This document shows, piece after piece, positions 42,281-51,800 of a stretch of DNA of 64,000 nt (the first letter of the stretch is position 1; each line of letters begins with the position of its first letter). Where the stretch lies: positions 93,303 through 157,302 of the forward strand of contig DATIXI010000011.1 of the NCBI GenBank assembly GCA_035518635.1. The letters are read 5' to 3'. The notes under the pieces were generated by a model. That model was given only the letters and a program-made list of their open reading frames with translations, was not told where the DNA came from and did no database searches. The stretch comes from AC-32 sp035518635. GTDB lineage: Bacteria > Actinomycetota > Thermoleophilia > Gaiellales > Gaiellaceae. The position numbers and the translations under genes were made by a program.

Positions 42281-42876
42281 TGCACGGGCTCGTCGACCAC
42301 TACGGCCTGATCGCGCTCTTCGTCCTCGTGATGCTCGAGTCGGCCGGCCTGCCGCTCCCCGGCGAGACCGCGCTCGTCGCGGCCGGGGTCTTCGCCTCGC
42401 AGGGGCGGCTCGAGATCTGGGAGGTGATCACGATCGCCGCGATCGCCGCGATCATCGGGGACAACCTCGGCTACTGGATCGGGCGCACGGGGGGCCGCGG
42501 CCTGCTCGAGCGGTTCGGCCCGTTCAAGCGCTGGTCCGAGCGCTGGTTACCGTGGTCGGAACGGTTCTTCCAGCGGCACGGGGCGAAGACGGTCTTCATC
42601 GGCCGCTTCTTCTCGGTGCTCCGTGTGACCGCCGCGTGGATGGCGGGCGTCGCGCACATGCCGTGGTGGCGGTTCTTCGCCTGGAACGCGGCCGGCGGGA
42701 TCTGCTGGGCCGTGCTGTTCGGGCTCCTCGCCTACTACGCGGGGCAGGCGGCCGTCGACGCGATCACGAAGTACGGGCTGATCGGAGCGGTCGCGGTGAT
42801 CGTGCTCCTCGCGGTCGGCTTGGGCGCGCTCCACCTCTGGCGCAAGCGCGTGCTCCAGACGGAGACGGAGCCCTGA
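42280..42876 (+). CDS. DedA/SNARE-associated family membrane protein
   Basis: A 198-residue DedA protein: ESAGLPLPGETALVAAG at the N-terminus, GDNLGYWIGRTGG, the conserved Glu/Arg region FIGRFFSVLRVTAAWMAGV and several helices. Recent work assigns DedA proteins to lipid-carrier (undecaprenyl phosphate or phospholipid) recycling. ATG 42280 overlaps the GNAT stop (TGATG). Confidence 0.9.
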   Translation: MHGLVDHYGLIALFVLVMLESAGLPLPGETALVAAGVFASQGRLEIWEVITIAAIAAIIGDNLGYWIGRTGGRGLLERFGPFKRWSERWLPWSERFFQRHGAKTVFIGRFFSVLRVTAAWMAGVAHMPWWRFFAWNAAGGICWAVLFGLLAYYAGQAAVDAITKYGLIGAVAVIVLLAVGLGALHLWRKRVLQTETEP

Positions 42877-43733
42877 GGCTCGCGCTGGTCGCGGCGGCGC
42901 TCGTCCTGACCGCCGCGTGCTCGCTCGGCGGGGCCACCGCGGCTGGCCCGAAGGTGCCCGCGTTCGACCACGTGCTCGTGATCGTGTTCGAGAACAAGGC
43001 GCAGGACGACGTGCTCGGGAGCTCGGACGCCCCCGGCTTCAACTCGCTCGCGTCGCGCTACGCCGTGCTTTCGCGCTACCACGGCATCACTCACCCGAGC
43101 CTTCCGAACTACCTCGCGCTGATCTCCGGCTCGACCCAGGGGATCCACAGCGACTGCTCGTTCTGCCTTGTCTCCGCGAGGAACCTCGCCGACACGCTCC
43201 CGCGCGCGCACCGAACCTGGAAGGCGTATGCCGAAGGGCTGCCGGAGCCCGGCTACACGGGCGCCTCGTTCGGGCGCTACGCGAAGAAGCACATGCCGTT
43301 CCTCTACTTCCAGGACGTCACGACGAGCCCGTCCCGCCGGCGGCGGGTCGTCCCGCTGCGGCAGTTCCCGCGCGACCTCGCGGCCAACCGGCTGCCCTCG
43401 TTCTCGCTCGTCGTCCCGAACCTCTGCCACGACATGCACGACTGCTCCGTGGCGACGGGCGACGCGTGGCTCAATGGCTTCCTGAAGCCGCTGCTGCGGA
43501 GCAGGAAGCTCGCGAACAGCGTGGTCTTCGTCGTCTTCGACGAGACGGAGGGGTCGCTGGGTGCGAACGGCCTGATCCCGGCGCTCGCCCTCGGGCCCGC
43601 GGTCGTCCCGGGCTCGCGGTACCGGGGCGCGACCTCGCACTACGGGCTCCTGCGGACGATCGAGGACGCCTGGGGCCTGCCGCGCCTCGGCCGCTCGCGC
43701 GGCGCAGCGCCGATCACCGGCATCTGGCGCTGA
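42873..43733 (+). CDS. Secreted phosphoesterase lipoprotein (acid-phosphatase type)
   Basis: A 286-residue member of the phosphoesterase/phospholipase C-like family: FDHVLVIVFENKAQDD, HGITHPSLPNYLALISGST, VPNLCHDMHDC and VVFVVFDETEG. The N-terminus is a lipoprotein signal with lipobox LTAAC at about residues 12-16. No ATG, GTG or TTG precedes the signal in this frame; the only plausible initiator is CTG at 42873, overlapping the DedA stop (CTGA). The first standard codon, a GTG, is 27 codons later and would remove the signal. Confidence 0.8.
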   Translation: MRLALVAAALVLTAACSLGGATAAGPKVPAFDHVLVIVFENKAQDDVLGSSDAPGFNSLASRYAVLSRYHGITHPSLPNYLALISGSTQGIHSDCSFCLVSARNLADTLPRAHRTWKAYAEGLPEPGYTGASFGRYAKKHMPFLYFQDVTTSPSRRRRVVPLRQFPRDLAANRLPSFSLVVPNLCHDMHDCSVATGDAWLNGFLKPLLRSRKLANSVVFVVFDETEGSLGANGLIPALALGPAVVPGSRYRGATSHYGLLRTIEDAWGLPRLGRSRGAAPITGIWR

Positions 43734-43778
43734 TATCGAAAGAGGGATTCGAGCGTCGAGCTTGAATCCACTCGTCCC

Positions 43779-44354
43779 GTGGCAATGCTTCCGCTGCTCA
43801 GCCGGGCGATCGAGGCCCGCGACCCCTACACGCAGGGCCATTCCGCCCGCGTGACGGTTCTCGCCGAGGCGATCGCGAGGCGGCTCGGCTGGGACGAGGA
43901 GCGGCTGGCGCACCTGCAGGTAGGCGGGCCGCTTCACGACCTCGGCAAGCTCGCGATCTCCGACGACGTGCTGAGCAAGCCCGGGCGGCTCGACGAGAGC
44001 GAGCTCGCGCAGATTCGCGAGCACCCGAAGCTCGGCGCGCGGTTCCTGTTCCGGATCGCGTCGCTCCGCAAGGCGCTTCCCTACGTGCTCTACCACCACG
44101 AGCGCTGGGACGGGCGCGGCTACCCGACGGGCCGCTCCGGCGAGCAGATCCCGGTCGAGGCCCGCGTCCTCGCAGTCGCGGACGCGTTCGACGCGATGAC
44201 GAGCGACCGCCCCTACAGGCGTGCGCTCAGCCACGAGGACGCGCTCGCCGAGCTCGCCCGCTGCTCGGGGACGCAGTTCGACCCGGAGATCGTCCGGGTC
44301 TTCCTCGAGGTCGTCGGCGAGTCGGCCGAGCTGACGACCGCAGCCGCCTCCTAG
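43779..44354 (+). CDS. HD-GYP domain protein (c-di-GMP phosphodiesterase type)
   Basis: A 191-residue stand-alone HD-GYP domain. The metal residues are visible: HSARV, GPLHDLGKL, EHPKLGARFL, HHERWDGRGYP and DAFDAMTSDRPYR. The GYP motif is intact, so it should hydrolyse cyclic di-GMP or a related dinucleotide; no sensor domain is attached. The start is GTG at 43779. It is convergent with the dehydrogenase gene (1 nt between stops). Confidence 0.88.
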   Translation: MAMLPLLSRAIEARDPYTQGHSARVTVLAEAIARRLGWDEERLAHLQVGGPLHDLGKLAISDDVLSKPGRLDESELAQIREHPKLGARFLFRIASLRKALPYVLYHHERWDGRGYPTGRSGEQIPVEARVLAVADAFDAMTSDRPYRRALSHEDALAELARCSGTQFDPEIVRVFLEVVGESAELTTAAAS

Positions 44355-44355
44355 C

Positions 44356-45426
44356 TCAGAGCGTCGACCAGACCTCGAGCTTCGAGCGCGTCCGGCGAAT
44401 CACCTCGTCGGTGAACTCGCTCGTGGTCGACTGCCCGCCGAGGTCGGCGGTGCGCACGCCCTCGGCGACGACCTCCAGGCTCGCCTCGCGAATCGCCCGT
44501 GCCGGAGCCTGGGCGTCCTCGCCCGCGTAGGACAGGAGCGCGGCGCCGGCCAGGATCATCGCCATCGGGTTCGCGACGTTCTTGCCCTTGAGCGACGGCG
44601 CGGTCCCGTGTGCGGCCTCGGCCAGCACGACCGTCGGCACGAAATCCTCGTCGAACGCGACGAGCAGCGACTCGGAGCCGGCGATCGACCCGAACAGCGG
44701 CAGGACCAGGTCGGAGAGGATGTCGCCGTCCCGGTTGAGGGCGGGGATGACGAGCGGGTCGCCGCTCGAGGCGACGAGCAGCGCGAACGTCGCGTCGATC
44801 AACTGCGGGTCGTAAGGCACCTCCGGGTAGCGGGCGGCCGCCGAGTCCATCTCCTCCTTGAGGAGCCCTTCGTAGACCGGGCTGACGGTGTACTTCGGGC
44901 CGCCGAAGACCTTCGCGTCGGTCTGCTCGGCGAGCCGGAACGAGAACTCGGCGACCGAGCGGCAGATCCTGCGCTCGATCCGCTCCGTGCGGAACGCGAC
45001 CTCGTCGTCGCCCGAGCCCTCGCGCCACTCCTCCGCGCCGTACGCGTCCCCGATCGCCATCCGGACGACCGAGATCGGCGCGTGCACCCCGCCGAGCGGG
45101 ACGACTCCGGGGATCCGCCGACCGGTCCGGACGATAACCCGGCCGCCGATCTCCTCCCGCAGGATGCGGTTCGGCGAGCCGACGTCGCCCGAGCCCTCGG
45201 GCGTGACCGTCGCCGCCTTGAGCCCGAGCCCTGCATCGCGGACCGCGGCCGCCGCCTCGTAGACGATCGCGTTTTCCGTCGCGCGCCGCGCCTCGAGCGA
45301 GAGATCGAAGCGCGGAAAATGGAGCTCGATCCCGACCACGTCGGGCGAGAGGACTCGCAGCGCCTCCTCGAGCAATTCCTGGCCCGTGTCGTCGCCTTCG
45401 AGGACGACAATCGTCTTCGAGGTCAT
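44356..45426 (-). CDS. Isocitrate/isopropylmalate dehydrogenase family protein
   Basis: A 356-residue beta-decarboxylating dehydrogenase. Seen: VLEGDDTGQELL at the N-terminus, SPNRILREEIGGRVIVRTG as the substrate loop, FGGPKYTVSPVYEGLL with the catalytic Lys and Tyr region, NRDGDILSDL with the metal Asp residues, and AAHGTAPSLKGKNVANPMAMIL as the cofactor loop. Substrate loop residues are closer to isocitrate than isopropylmalate enzymes, but this is not decisive. ATG 45426 has GAAGGGAG upstream. It would fit with the aconitase at 56825. Confidence 0.85.
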   Translation of the reverse strand: MTSKTIVVLEGDDTGQELLEEALRVLSPDVVGIELHFPRFDLSLEARRATENAIVYEAAAAVRDAGLGLKAATVTPEGSGDVGSPNRILREEIGGRVIVRTGRRIPGVVPLGGVHAPISVVRMAIGDAYGAEEWREGSGDDEVAFRTERIERRICRSVAEFSFRLAEQTDAKVFGGPKYTVSPVYEGLLKEEMDSAAARYPEVPYDPQLIDATFALLVASSGDPLVIPALNRDGDILSDLVLPLFGSIAGSESLLVAFDEDFVPTVVLAEAAHGTAPSLKGKNVANPMAMILAGAALLSYAGEDAQAPARAIREASLEVVAEGVRTADLGGQSTTSEFTDEVIRRTRSKLEVWSTL

Positions 45427-45482
45427 TCAACTCCCTTCGCGCTCGATATTCGCAGCTGGTTCATTCGACAGCCCCTGAAACT

Positions 45483-45492
45483 CTACGCGTAG
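45483..45492. promoter_or_regulatory. Perfect palindrome between divergent genes
   Basis: CTACGCGTAG is a perfect 10-bp palindrome between the dehydrogenase gene (start 45426, minus) and the zinc-ribbon gene (start 45555, plus). It could be an operator for one or both. A TTGCAC at 45496-45501 next to it could be a -35 for the plus gene, but no convincing -10 at normal spacing was found. Confidence 0.3.
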
Positions 45493-45554
45493 TATTTGCA
45501 CGACCCAGTGCCGGATTCAGCGGCTATTCCTGACTGAACCGAGGAGGAGCGACT

Positions 45555-45752
45555 TTGGCGCGTAAAACGGTTCTCGTTTGCGACAACTGCGGGTCGGAAA
45601 TCGGCGAGGGAAAGGGAGCGTCGATGCGACTCAACTTCTCAGACGCCCGTCGCGGGTCGAAGCAGGCCGATCTCTGCGACAACTGCGCCGGACAAATGCC
45701 CGGCCATGCGGTGGCCCGTCGGGGCCGCCGGCCGAAATCCGCGATCGCCTGA
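45555..45752 (+). CDS. Small zinc-ribbon protein with AT-hook-like C-terminus
   Basis: A 65-residue protein. Two CDNC pairs (VCDNCGSE and LCDNCAGQ) form a likely zinc ribbon. The tail RRGRRPKS resembles an AT-hook core of the kind found in Lsr2-type DNA-binding proteins. It probably binds DNA as a nucleoid or regulatory factor (inference). The start is TTG 45555 with GAGGAGGAG 5 nt upstream, an unusually strong ribosome site. It is a single-gene unit ended by the hairpin at 45772-45795. Confidence 0.75.
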   Translation: MARKTVLVCDNCGSEIGEGKGASMRLNFSDARRGSKQADLCDNCAGQMPGHAVARRGRRPKSAIA

Positions 45753-45771
45753 TCTGAAGCGGGGGTGATGG

Positions 45772-45795
45772 GGGGCGGGGCGAGGCCCCGTCCCC
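45772..45795 (+). terminator. Strong GC hairpin after the zinc-ribbon gene
   Basis: GGGG-C-GGGGC pairs with GCCCC-G-(T)-CCCC around a GAG loop, ten pairs with one bulged T, 20 nt after the stop. No T-tract follows. Confidence 0.6.
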
Positions 45796-45836
45796 GAGAG
45801 CCCGTCCGCGCCGGGGGAGCCGTCGGCCGCCGGGAC

Positions 45837-45842
45837 TAGGAT
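45837..45842 (+). promoter_or_regulatory. -10 element of the addB-addA-nth operon
   Basis: TAGGAT followed by 6 nt and ATG 45849. Same leaderless spacing as elsewhere. Confidence 0.45.
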
Positions 45843-45848
45843 GGGCCG

Positions 45849-48800
45849 ATGGCTCTGAACGTGCTCGCAGGGCCGGCCAACGCCGGCAAGGTCGCGCGCC
45901 TGCTCGAGCGCTATCTGGAGGCGCTCGATTCCGATCCGTTCCTGATCGTGCCGAACCGGCCGGACGTCGACCGGGCCGAGCGCGAGCTGCTCCGCACGAG
46001 CGGGGCGCTGATGGGCGGCGACATCGGCACGTTCGACGACCTCTTCCGGCGGATCGGCCGCGGCAACGGCGACCGCCGTCGCGTCGTGAACGACGCGCAG
46101 CGGACGCTGGTGCTGCGCCGCGTGGTCGAGCGCGCCCGGCCCGAGGGGCTCGGCCGCTCCGCGCGCTTCTCGGGCTTTGCGGACACGCTCGGCGCGACCG
46201 TTGCCGAGCTCGAGTCTGCGCTGCTGGAGCCCGGTGAGCTCAATGGAGGGCAGGATGACCAGCTCGCCGAGCTCTACGCGGCCTACCGCGAGGAGCTCGA
46301 GCGTCTCGGTCTGTCAGACCGTGAGCTCGAGCGCCGCCACGCGGCCGAGCGGCTGGCCGGGGAGCTCGACGCCTGGGACGGCCGTCCGGTCTTCGCGTAC
46401 GGATTCGAGGACCTGACCGGGACGGAGTGGGCGCTGCTGGAGGCGCTCGCGGGCCGAGCGGACGTCACGGTCTCGCTCCCGTACGAGCCGGGCCGCGAGG
46501 CGTTTACGTCGCTCTCCCGCACCGCCGAGGACCTCACCGCCCTCGCGGCGAACGTCGAGGAGCTCCCCGCGAGCGCCTCGGCGCGCCCGCCGGTGCTGGC
46601 CCATCTCGAGCGCTGGCTCTTCCACGCCTCGGGCAGCAACGGCGGCGGCATCCCCGAGCTGGACGGCTCGCTCCGGTTCCTCGAGGGTGCCGGCCTGCGC
46701 GGGACGCTCGAGCTGGTCGCGGACGAGGTGCTGGCCCTGCTTCGCTCGGGGACGAGCGCCGAGGCGATCGGCGTCGTCTGCCCGACGATCGACCGCTGGC
46801 GTGCCGCGCTCGACACAGCGTTCACGACCCTGGGCGTGCCGTACGGGGTCGAGGGCCGCCTGCGGCTGGGCCAGACGCCGCTCGGCCAGGCGCTGCTGGG
46901 CCTGCTGCGCTACGCGTGGCTCGACGCGGACCGGCGAGACCTGTTCTCGTTCCTGCGCTCGCCGTACTCCGGGCTGACACGCGCACACGTCGACTTCCTC
47001 GAGGGCCGCCTGCGCGGCCGCGGCGTCAGCACACCCGAGCGGATCGAGGAGGAGGTGCAGAAGCTGCGCGGCCAGCCGTTGCCGCGCCTCGGCCCGGTAC
47101 GCGAAGCCGAGGATCCGCTCGCCGCGGTTCGTGAGCTCGCACAGGGGATGGTGCAGAGCGCTCACGGGCTCGAATCGCCCCCGACCGCCCAGCGCGGGCA
47201 GCTCGACCTGCGGGCCCAGGCGTCGGCGGCCAGCCTCGCCGAGGAGCTCGAGGGCTGGCGCGAGCTCGGCGGCGAGCTGAGTCGAGAGGATGTCGTCGCG
47301 CTGCTCGAGCGCTCGACGGTCCGGCTGGCCGGTGCGGGCGAGGCGGGGCGCGTAGCGGTGCTCGACCTGCTCCGCGCCCGCACGCGTCGCTTCGAGGTGC
47401 TGTTCGTGCTCGGGCTCGAGGAGGGTGGCCTGCCTCGGCGCGCGGAGGGCTCGCCGTTCCTCGACGAGGAGCGGAAGGCCGAGCTCGAGCGCTCGTCGCG
47501 GTCGGGCCGGCTCCTCAGAACCGACCCGGTCTCGCGTGACCGCTACCTCTTCTACACGGCCTGCACGCGGCCGACCCGGAGGCTCTATCTCGTCCGAGAG
47601 GCTGCGAGCGACGACGGAGGCCCGCGCGAGCCGAGCCCGTTCTGGGACGAGGCGCGCACGCTCTTCGCGCCGGAGGACGTCGAGCGCTGGACGCGGCGGC
47701 GCCGGCTGCCCGCGCTCACCTGGCCGATCGAGAGCGCGCCGAGCGAGCGGGAGCGCGTGCGCGAGCTCGCCAGGCTCGCCTCGTCCGACGCGCGTTCCGC
47801 CCGCCCGCTCGCGCGCGCCAACGGCTGGGACCGGCGGCTGGAGCGGGCCCTCGCCGCCTTCGAGCGGCCGACCCGCCTCACCCATCCGGCTGTCCTCGAG
47901 GAGCTCCGGCAGAAGACGAGCTTCTCCGTGACCGACCTGGAGCGCTTCACGGACTGCTCGTCGATCTGGTTCTTCGAGCGCGTCGTCTCGCCCAGGTCGA
48001 TCGACGCGGAGGTGGACGCGCTCCTCCGCGGCAGCGTCGCCCACCAGGCGCTGTTCACGTTCTTCAAGGGCCTTCCGAAGCAGACGGGGGCCGAGCGCGT
48101 GCAGCCCGAGACGCTCGACGACTCGCTCGCGTTCATGCGGGAGTGCCTGGCCGCCGCGCTCGAGGCCCACGTGCGACCCGACCTGCCCGAGCTCGAGCGG
48201 CGCGAGCTCGAGGAGAGCCTGTCGCGCGACCTCGAACAGCTCGTGCGCAGCGAAGCCGAGTCGCCCTCGCCACTCGTCCCGCACCGCTTCGAGGTCTCGT
48301 TCGGCTCCGAGCGCTCCGCGCCCGAGCTGCAGCGCGGGCTCGACCTGGGCGGGTTCACCGTGTCGGGGAAGATCGACCGCATCGACCGCGACCCGTTCGG
48401 CGCGCGGGGGATCGTCCTCGACTACAAGTCAGGCAAGACCGCGGCCTCGGCGCGGAAGATCGAGACCGAGTTCCACCTCCAGATCCCGCTCTACATGCTC
48501 GTGCTGCGCGACCTCGTCGGGATCGAGCCGCTCGGGGGCGTCTACCGCGCGCTCGCGGGTGAGGGCCAGGCGCGAGGGCTGCTGCGGGCCGAGGCGCGCG
48601 AGGACGGCGTGCCCGGGTTCTCGCGCAACGACTACCTGGACGAGGAGGCGTTCTGGGGCCAGATCGACCGCGCGAAGGACCACGCCAAGGCGATGGTCGA
48701 GCGCATCCGCGCGGGCGACGTGCGCCACGACCCGAAGAACGGCTTCCCCTGCCCGACCTGGTGCGAGCTGTGGTCGATGTGCCGGGTGAGGCGGACATGA
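45849..48800 (+). CDS. addB: AddB-like subunit of helicase-nuclease, Fe-S PD-(D/E)XK nuclease
   Basis: A 983-residue inactive-helicase/nuclease subunit. The P-loop region is degenerate (GPANAGKVARLL, with Val where Thr is needed). The C-terminal nuclease has GKIDRIDRD and IVLDYKSGK. Four Cys for a 4Fe-4S staple are visible: one in RFTDCSSIWFF and three in CPTWCELWSMCR. With AddA it resects double-strand breaks for RecA recombination, as RecBCD does elsewhere. ATG 45849 follows TAGGAT by 6 nt; the stop overlaps addA (ATGA). Confidence 0.87.
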   Translation: MALNVLAGPANAGKVARLLERYLEALDSDPFLIVPNRPDVDRAERELLRTSGALMGGDIGTFDDLFRRIGRGNGDRRRVVNDAQRTLVLRRVVERARPEGLGRSARFSGFADTLGATVAELESALLEPGELNGGQDDQLAELYAAYREELERLGLSDRELERRHAAERLAGELDAWDGRPVFAYGFEDLTGTEWALLEALAGRADVTVSLPYEPGREAFTSLSRTAEDLTALAANVEELPASASARPPVLAHLERWLFHASGSNGGGIPELDGSLRFLEGAGLRGTLELVADEVLALLRSGTSAEAIGVVCPTIDRWRAALDTAFTTLGVPYGVEGRLRLGQTPLGQALLGLLRYAWLDADRRDLFSFLRSPYSGLTRAHVDFLEGRLRGRGVSTPERIEEEVQKLRGQPLPRLGPVREAEDPLAAVRELAQGMVQSAHGLESPPTAQRGQLDLRAQASAASLAEELEGWRELGGELSREDVVALLERSTVRLAGAGEAGRVAVLDLLRARTRRFEVLFVLGLEEGGLPRRAEGSPFLDEERKAELERSSRSGRLLRTDPVSRDRYLFYTACTRPTRRLYLVREAASDDGGPREPSPFWDEARTLFAPEDVERWTRRRRLPALTWPIESAPSERERVRELARLASSDARSARPLARANGWDRRLERALAAFERPTRLTHPAVLEELRQKTSFSVTDLERFTDCSSIWFFERVVSPRSIDAEVDALLRGSVAHQALFTFFKGLPKQTGAERVQPETLDDSLAFMRECLAAALEAHVRPDLPELERRELEESLSRDLEQLVRSEAESPSPLVPHRFEVSFGSERSAPELQRGLDLGGFTVSGKIDRIDRDPFGARGIVLDYKSGKTAASARKIETEFHLQIPLYMLVLRDLVGIEPLGGVYRALAGEGQARGLLRAEAREDGVPGFSRNDYLDEEAFWGQIDRAKDHAKAMVERIRAGDVRHDPKNGFPCPTWCELWSMCRVRRT

Positions 48801-51800
48801 GCGACGTCGCTGTGGATCGGGCGCCGAACCTCGAGCAGCTCCGGGCGATCGAAGAGCCCGGGGTCGTGTTCGTCTCGGCCGGGGCCGGGACCGGCAAGAC
48901 GACGGTGATCGTCGAGCGCTTCTGCCGCGCGGTCTGCGAGCGCGGGCTCGACGTCGACTCGATCCTCGTGATCACGTACACGGAGCGCGCGGCCGGCGAG
49001 CTGCGCGGCCGGATCCGGAAGCGGCTCGCGGAGCTCGGCCGGCACGACCTCGCGCGCCAGCTCGACGGCGCCTGGATCTCGACCATCCACGGCTTCTGCC
49101 GCCGCCTGCTCAAGGCGCACCCGTTCGCGGCCGGGATCGACCCGCGCTTCCGGATCCTCGACGACAGCCAGGGGCGCGTGCTGCGCGGCGAGGCCTTCCG
49201 CTCGGCGCTCGAGGAGTTCTGCGGCGACGATCCTGCGCGCCTTCGCCTGCTCGCCTCCTACGGCGGCCGGCGGCTGCGGCAGATGCTCACCGGCGTGCAC
49301 GAGACGCTGCGCTCGTCCGGCCTGCCGCTGCGGCTCGAGGCATCCGGGGACCCGGGGCTCGCCGACAGGATCGAGGAGCTGCGGAGCGCCGCCGAGGCTC
49401 TCGGTCAGACCGATGCGCTGCGCTTTCTCGAGGGGCCGCCCGGGCCGGAGGCGCTGCTCGACCTCTCCGACCTCCGGGTGCGCGGTGGCGACGCGGAGGC
49501 GTACGAGGAGGCCCGGCGCGCCGTCGAGCAGGCCGCGCTCGAGGCGCTTGCGGTCCGTGACCGCGAAGAGCTCCAGGAGCTGATGCTCGCCTACGACCGC
49601 GCCTACCGCGCCGCGAAGGACCGCGAGTCCGCGCTCGACTTCGAGGACCTCCAGCTGCTCGCGCGCGAGGTCCTGGAGGAGCACGAGGAGATCCGCGAGC
49701 GCGAGAGCTGGCGCTTCCGCTCGGTGATGGTCGACGAGTTCCAGGACACGAACCGGCTCCAGTGCGAGCTCGTAGATCTGCTCGCCCGGGACGAGGGCGA
49801 GCTGTTCTTCGTCGGCGACGAGTTCCAGTCGATCTACCGCTTCCGGCACGCGGACGTCGAGGTCTTCCGCGAGCGGCGCGAGCAGGCCGGCGGCGTGCTC
49901 GCGCTGACACAGAACTACCGCTCGCGGCCCGAGGTCCTCGACGTGATCAACCACCTCTTCGCGGCCGACTTCGGCGACTCGTTCCGTCCGCTCGCCGCCG
50001 CGGGGCGCTTCCCTGACCCGGCGTTCGGCCCCGCCGTCGAGCTGCTCGTCACCGACAAGGACAGCTACCGGGAGACCGGCACCCACTGGCGCTCGGCCGA
50101 GGCGCGCCACATCGCGAAGCGCGTGAAGGCGCTTGTCGACGCCGAGGAGGCGACGCCGGGCGAGATCGTGCTCCTCTTCGCCGCCGGAACAGACGCACGG
50201 CTCTACGAGGAGGAGCTGCGAGCCGTCGGCCTACCGACGTTCCGCGCCACGGGCCGCGACTACTACCGCCAGCAGCAGGTTGTCGACCTGCTCGCCTACC
50301 TGCGCTTGCTGCACAACCGGTACGACGACGAGGCGCTCGTCTCCGTGCTCGCGTCGCCGTTCGTCGGCGTCTCGAACGACGCGCTCGTCCTGCTTCGCCG
50401 CGCCGCGCCGAGGCGGCCGCTGTTCGTCGGGCTCGAGAAGCAGCTGCCCGACGGGCTGTCCGAGCGGGACACGCGTCTGTTCCAGGCGTTCAGGCAGCGC
50501 TACGAGCGGCTCGCCGCCCAGACCCCGTCCCTCACGCTCGAGCGGCTCTGCGAGCAAATCGTGTGCGAGCACGACTACGACCTCGCGGTGCTCGCGCAAT
50601 GGGATGGCCGCCGCCGCTACGCGAACCTGCGCAAGCTCGGCCGCCTCGCGCGCTCGTACGAGGAGCTGCGCGGCCCCGATGTCGAGGGCTTCGTCCGCTT
50701 CGTCGCCGAGCAGGACGCGGTCGGGGCCTCGGAGCTCGAGGCCGCCGCCGAGGAGGAGGGGACCGACGTGATCCGCCTCCTGACCATCCACTCGGCGAAG
50801 GGGCTCGAATTCAAGGTGGTCGTCGTGGCCGACGCGGGTCGCGACCGCGCGCGGCCAGACGCGGACGAGATCCTCTGCCTCCCGGACGGGCGGCTCGGCT
50901 TCCGCGTGGCCGACCCCGCGAGCGGCAGGCGCCTCTCGACCGCGGACTACGAGGACGTCAAGACTGCCGAGCGCGACGCCGAGGAGGCCGAGCGCCGGCG
51001 CCTCTACTACGTCGCGATGACCCGCGCGATCGACCGCCTGATCGTCTCCGGCGCGATCGGCGAGGGCCGCGCGGACGCGGCCACGCCGATCGGCTGGGTG
51101 CTCGAGCGGCTGGAGGCGACCGAGCTCGACGACGCCGAGAGCGGCCCCGTCGAGATCGACCGCGACGGGGCCCGTCTGCTGCTGCGCGTCGACCGCTACG
51201 TCGACGAGCCGGTCGACGAGCAGGCGGCGCCTGCCGCGGAGCAGCTCGAGCTGTTCGCTGTTTCGCCGAACGGTGACGCGGCCCTCGAGGCGCCGACGCT
51301 CGCGCCGCTTGCCGAGGTGCCCGCGCCGCCGCTCCACCGTGCACGCAGGCTGTCGTACTCGGCGCTCTCCCTCTTCGAGCGCTGCTCCTACCGCTACTTC
51401 GCCGAGCGGGTCGTGGGTCTGCGGCCGAAGGAGGCCGGGCTCCGGCCGGCGGAGGGCGAGGGAGGGCTCGCCGCGACCGAGATCGGCGATGCCGTCCACG
51501 TCCTGCTCGAGGAGGTCGACCTGCTCCGGCCGGAGACGCCCGCGAACCTCGACGAGCTCGTCGGCGATCGCTACCCGGACGTCACTGAGGAGGAGCTCGC
51601 CCGGATCCGTGCGTTCGTGACCGCGTACTGCGAGTCGGAGCTCGCGGCGCGGCTGGCCGGCCTCGACGGGGCTGCGGCCGAGCGGCCGTTTGCCTTCGAG
51701 CACGACGGCGTCCTCCTCCACGGCCGCCTCGACGTGCTGCACCGCGACGGCCCACGTGCCCTCGTCGTCGACTACAAGACGAACTGGCTCGAGGACCGCT

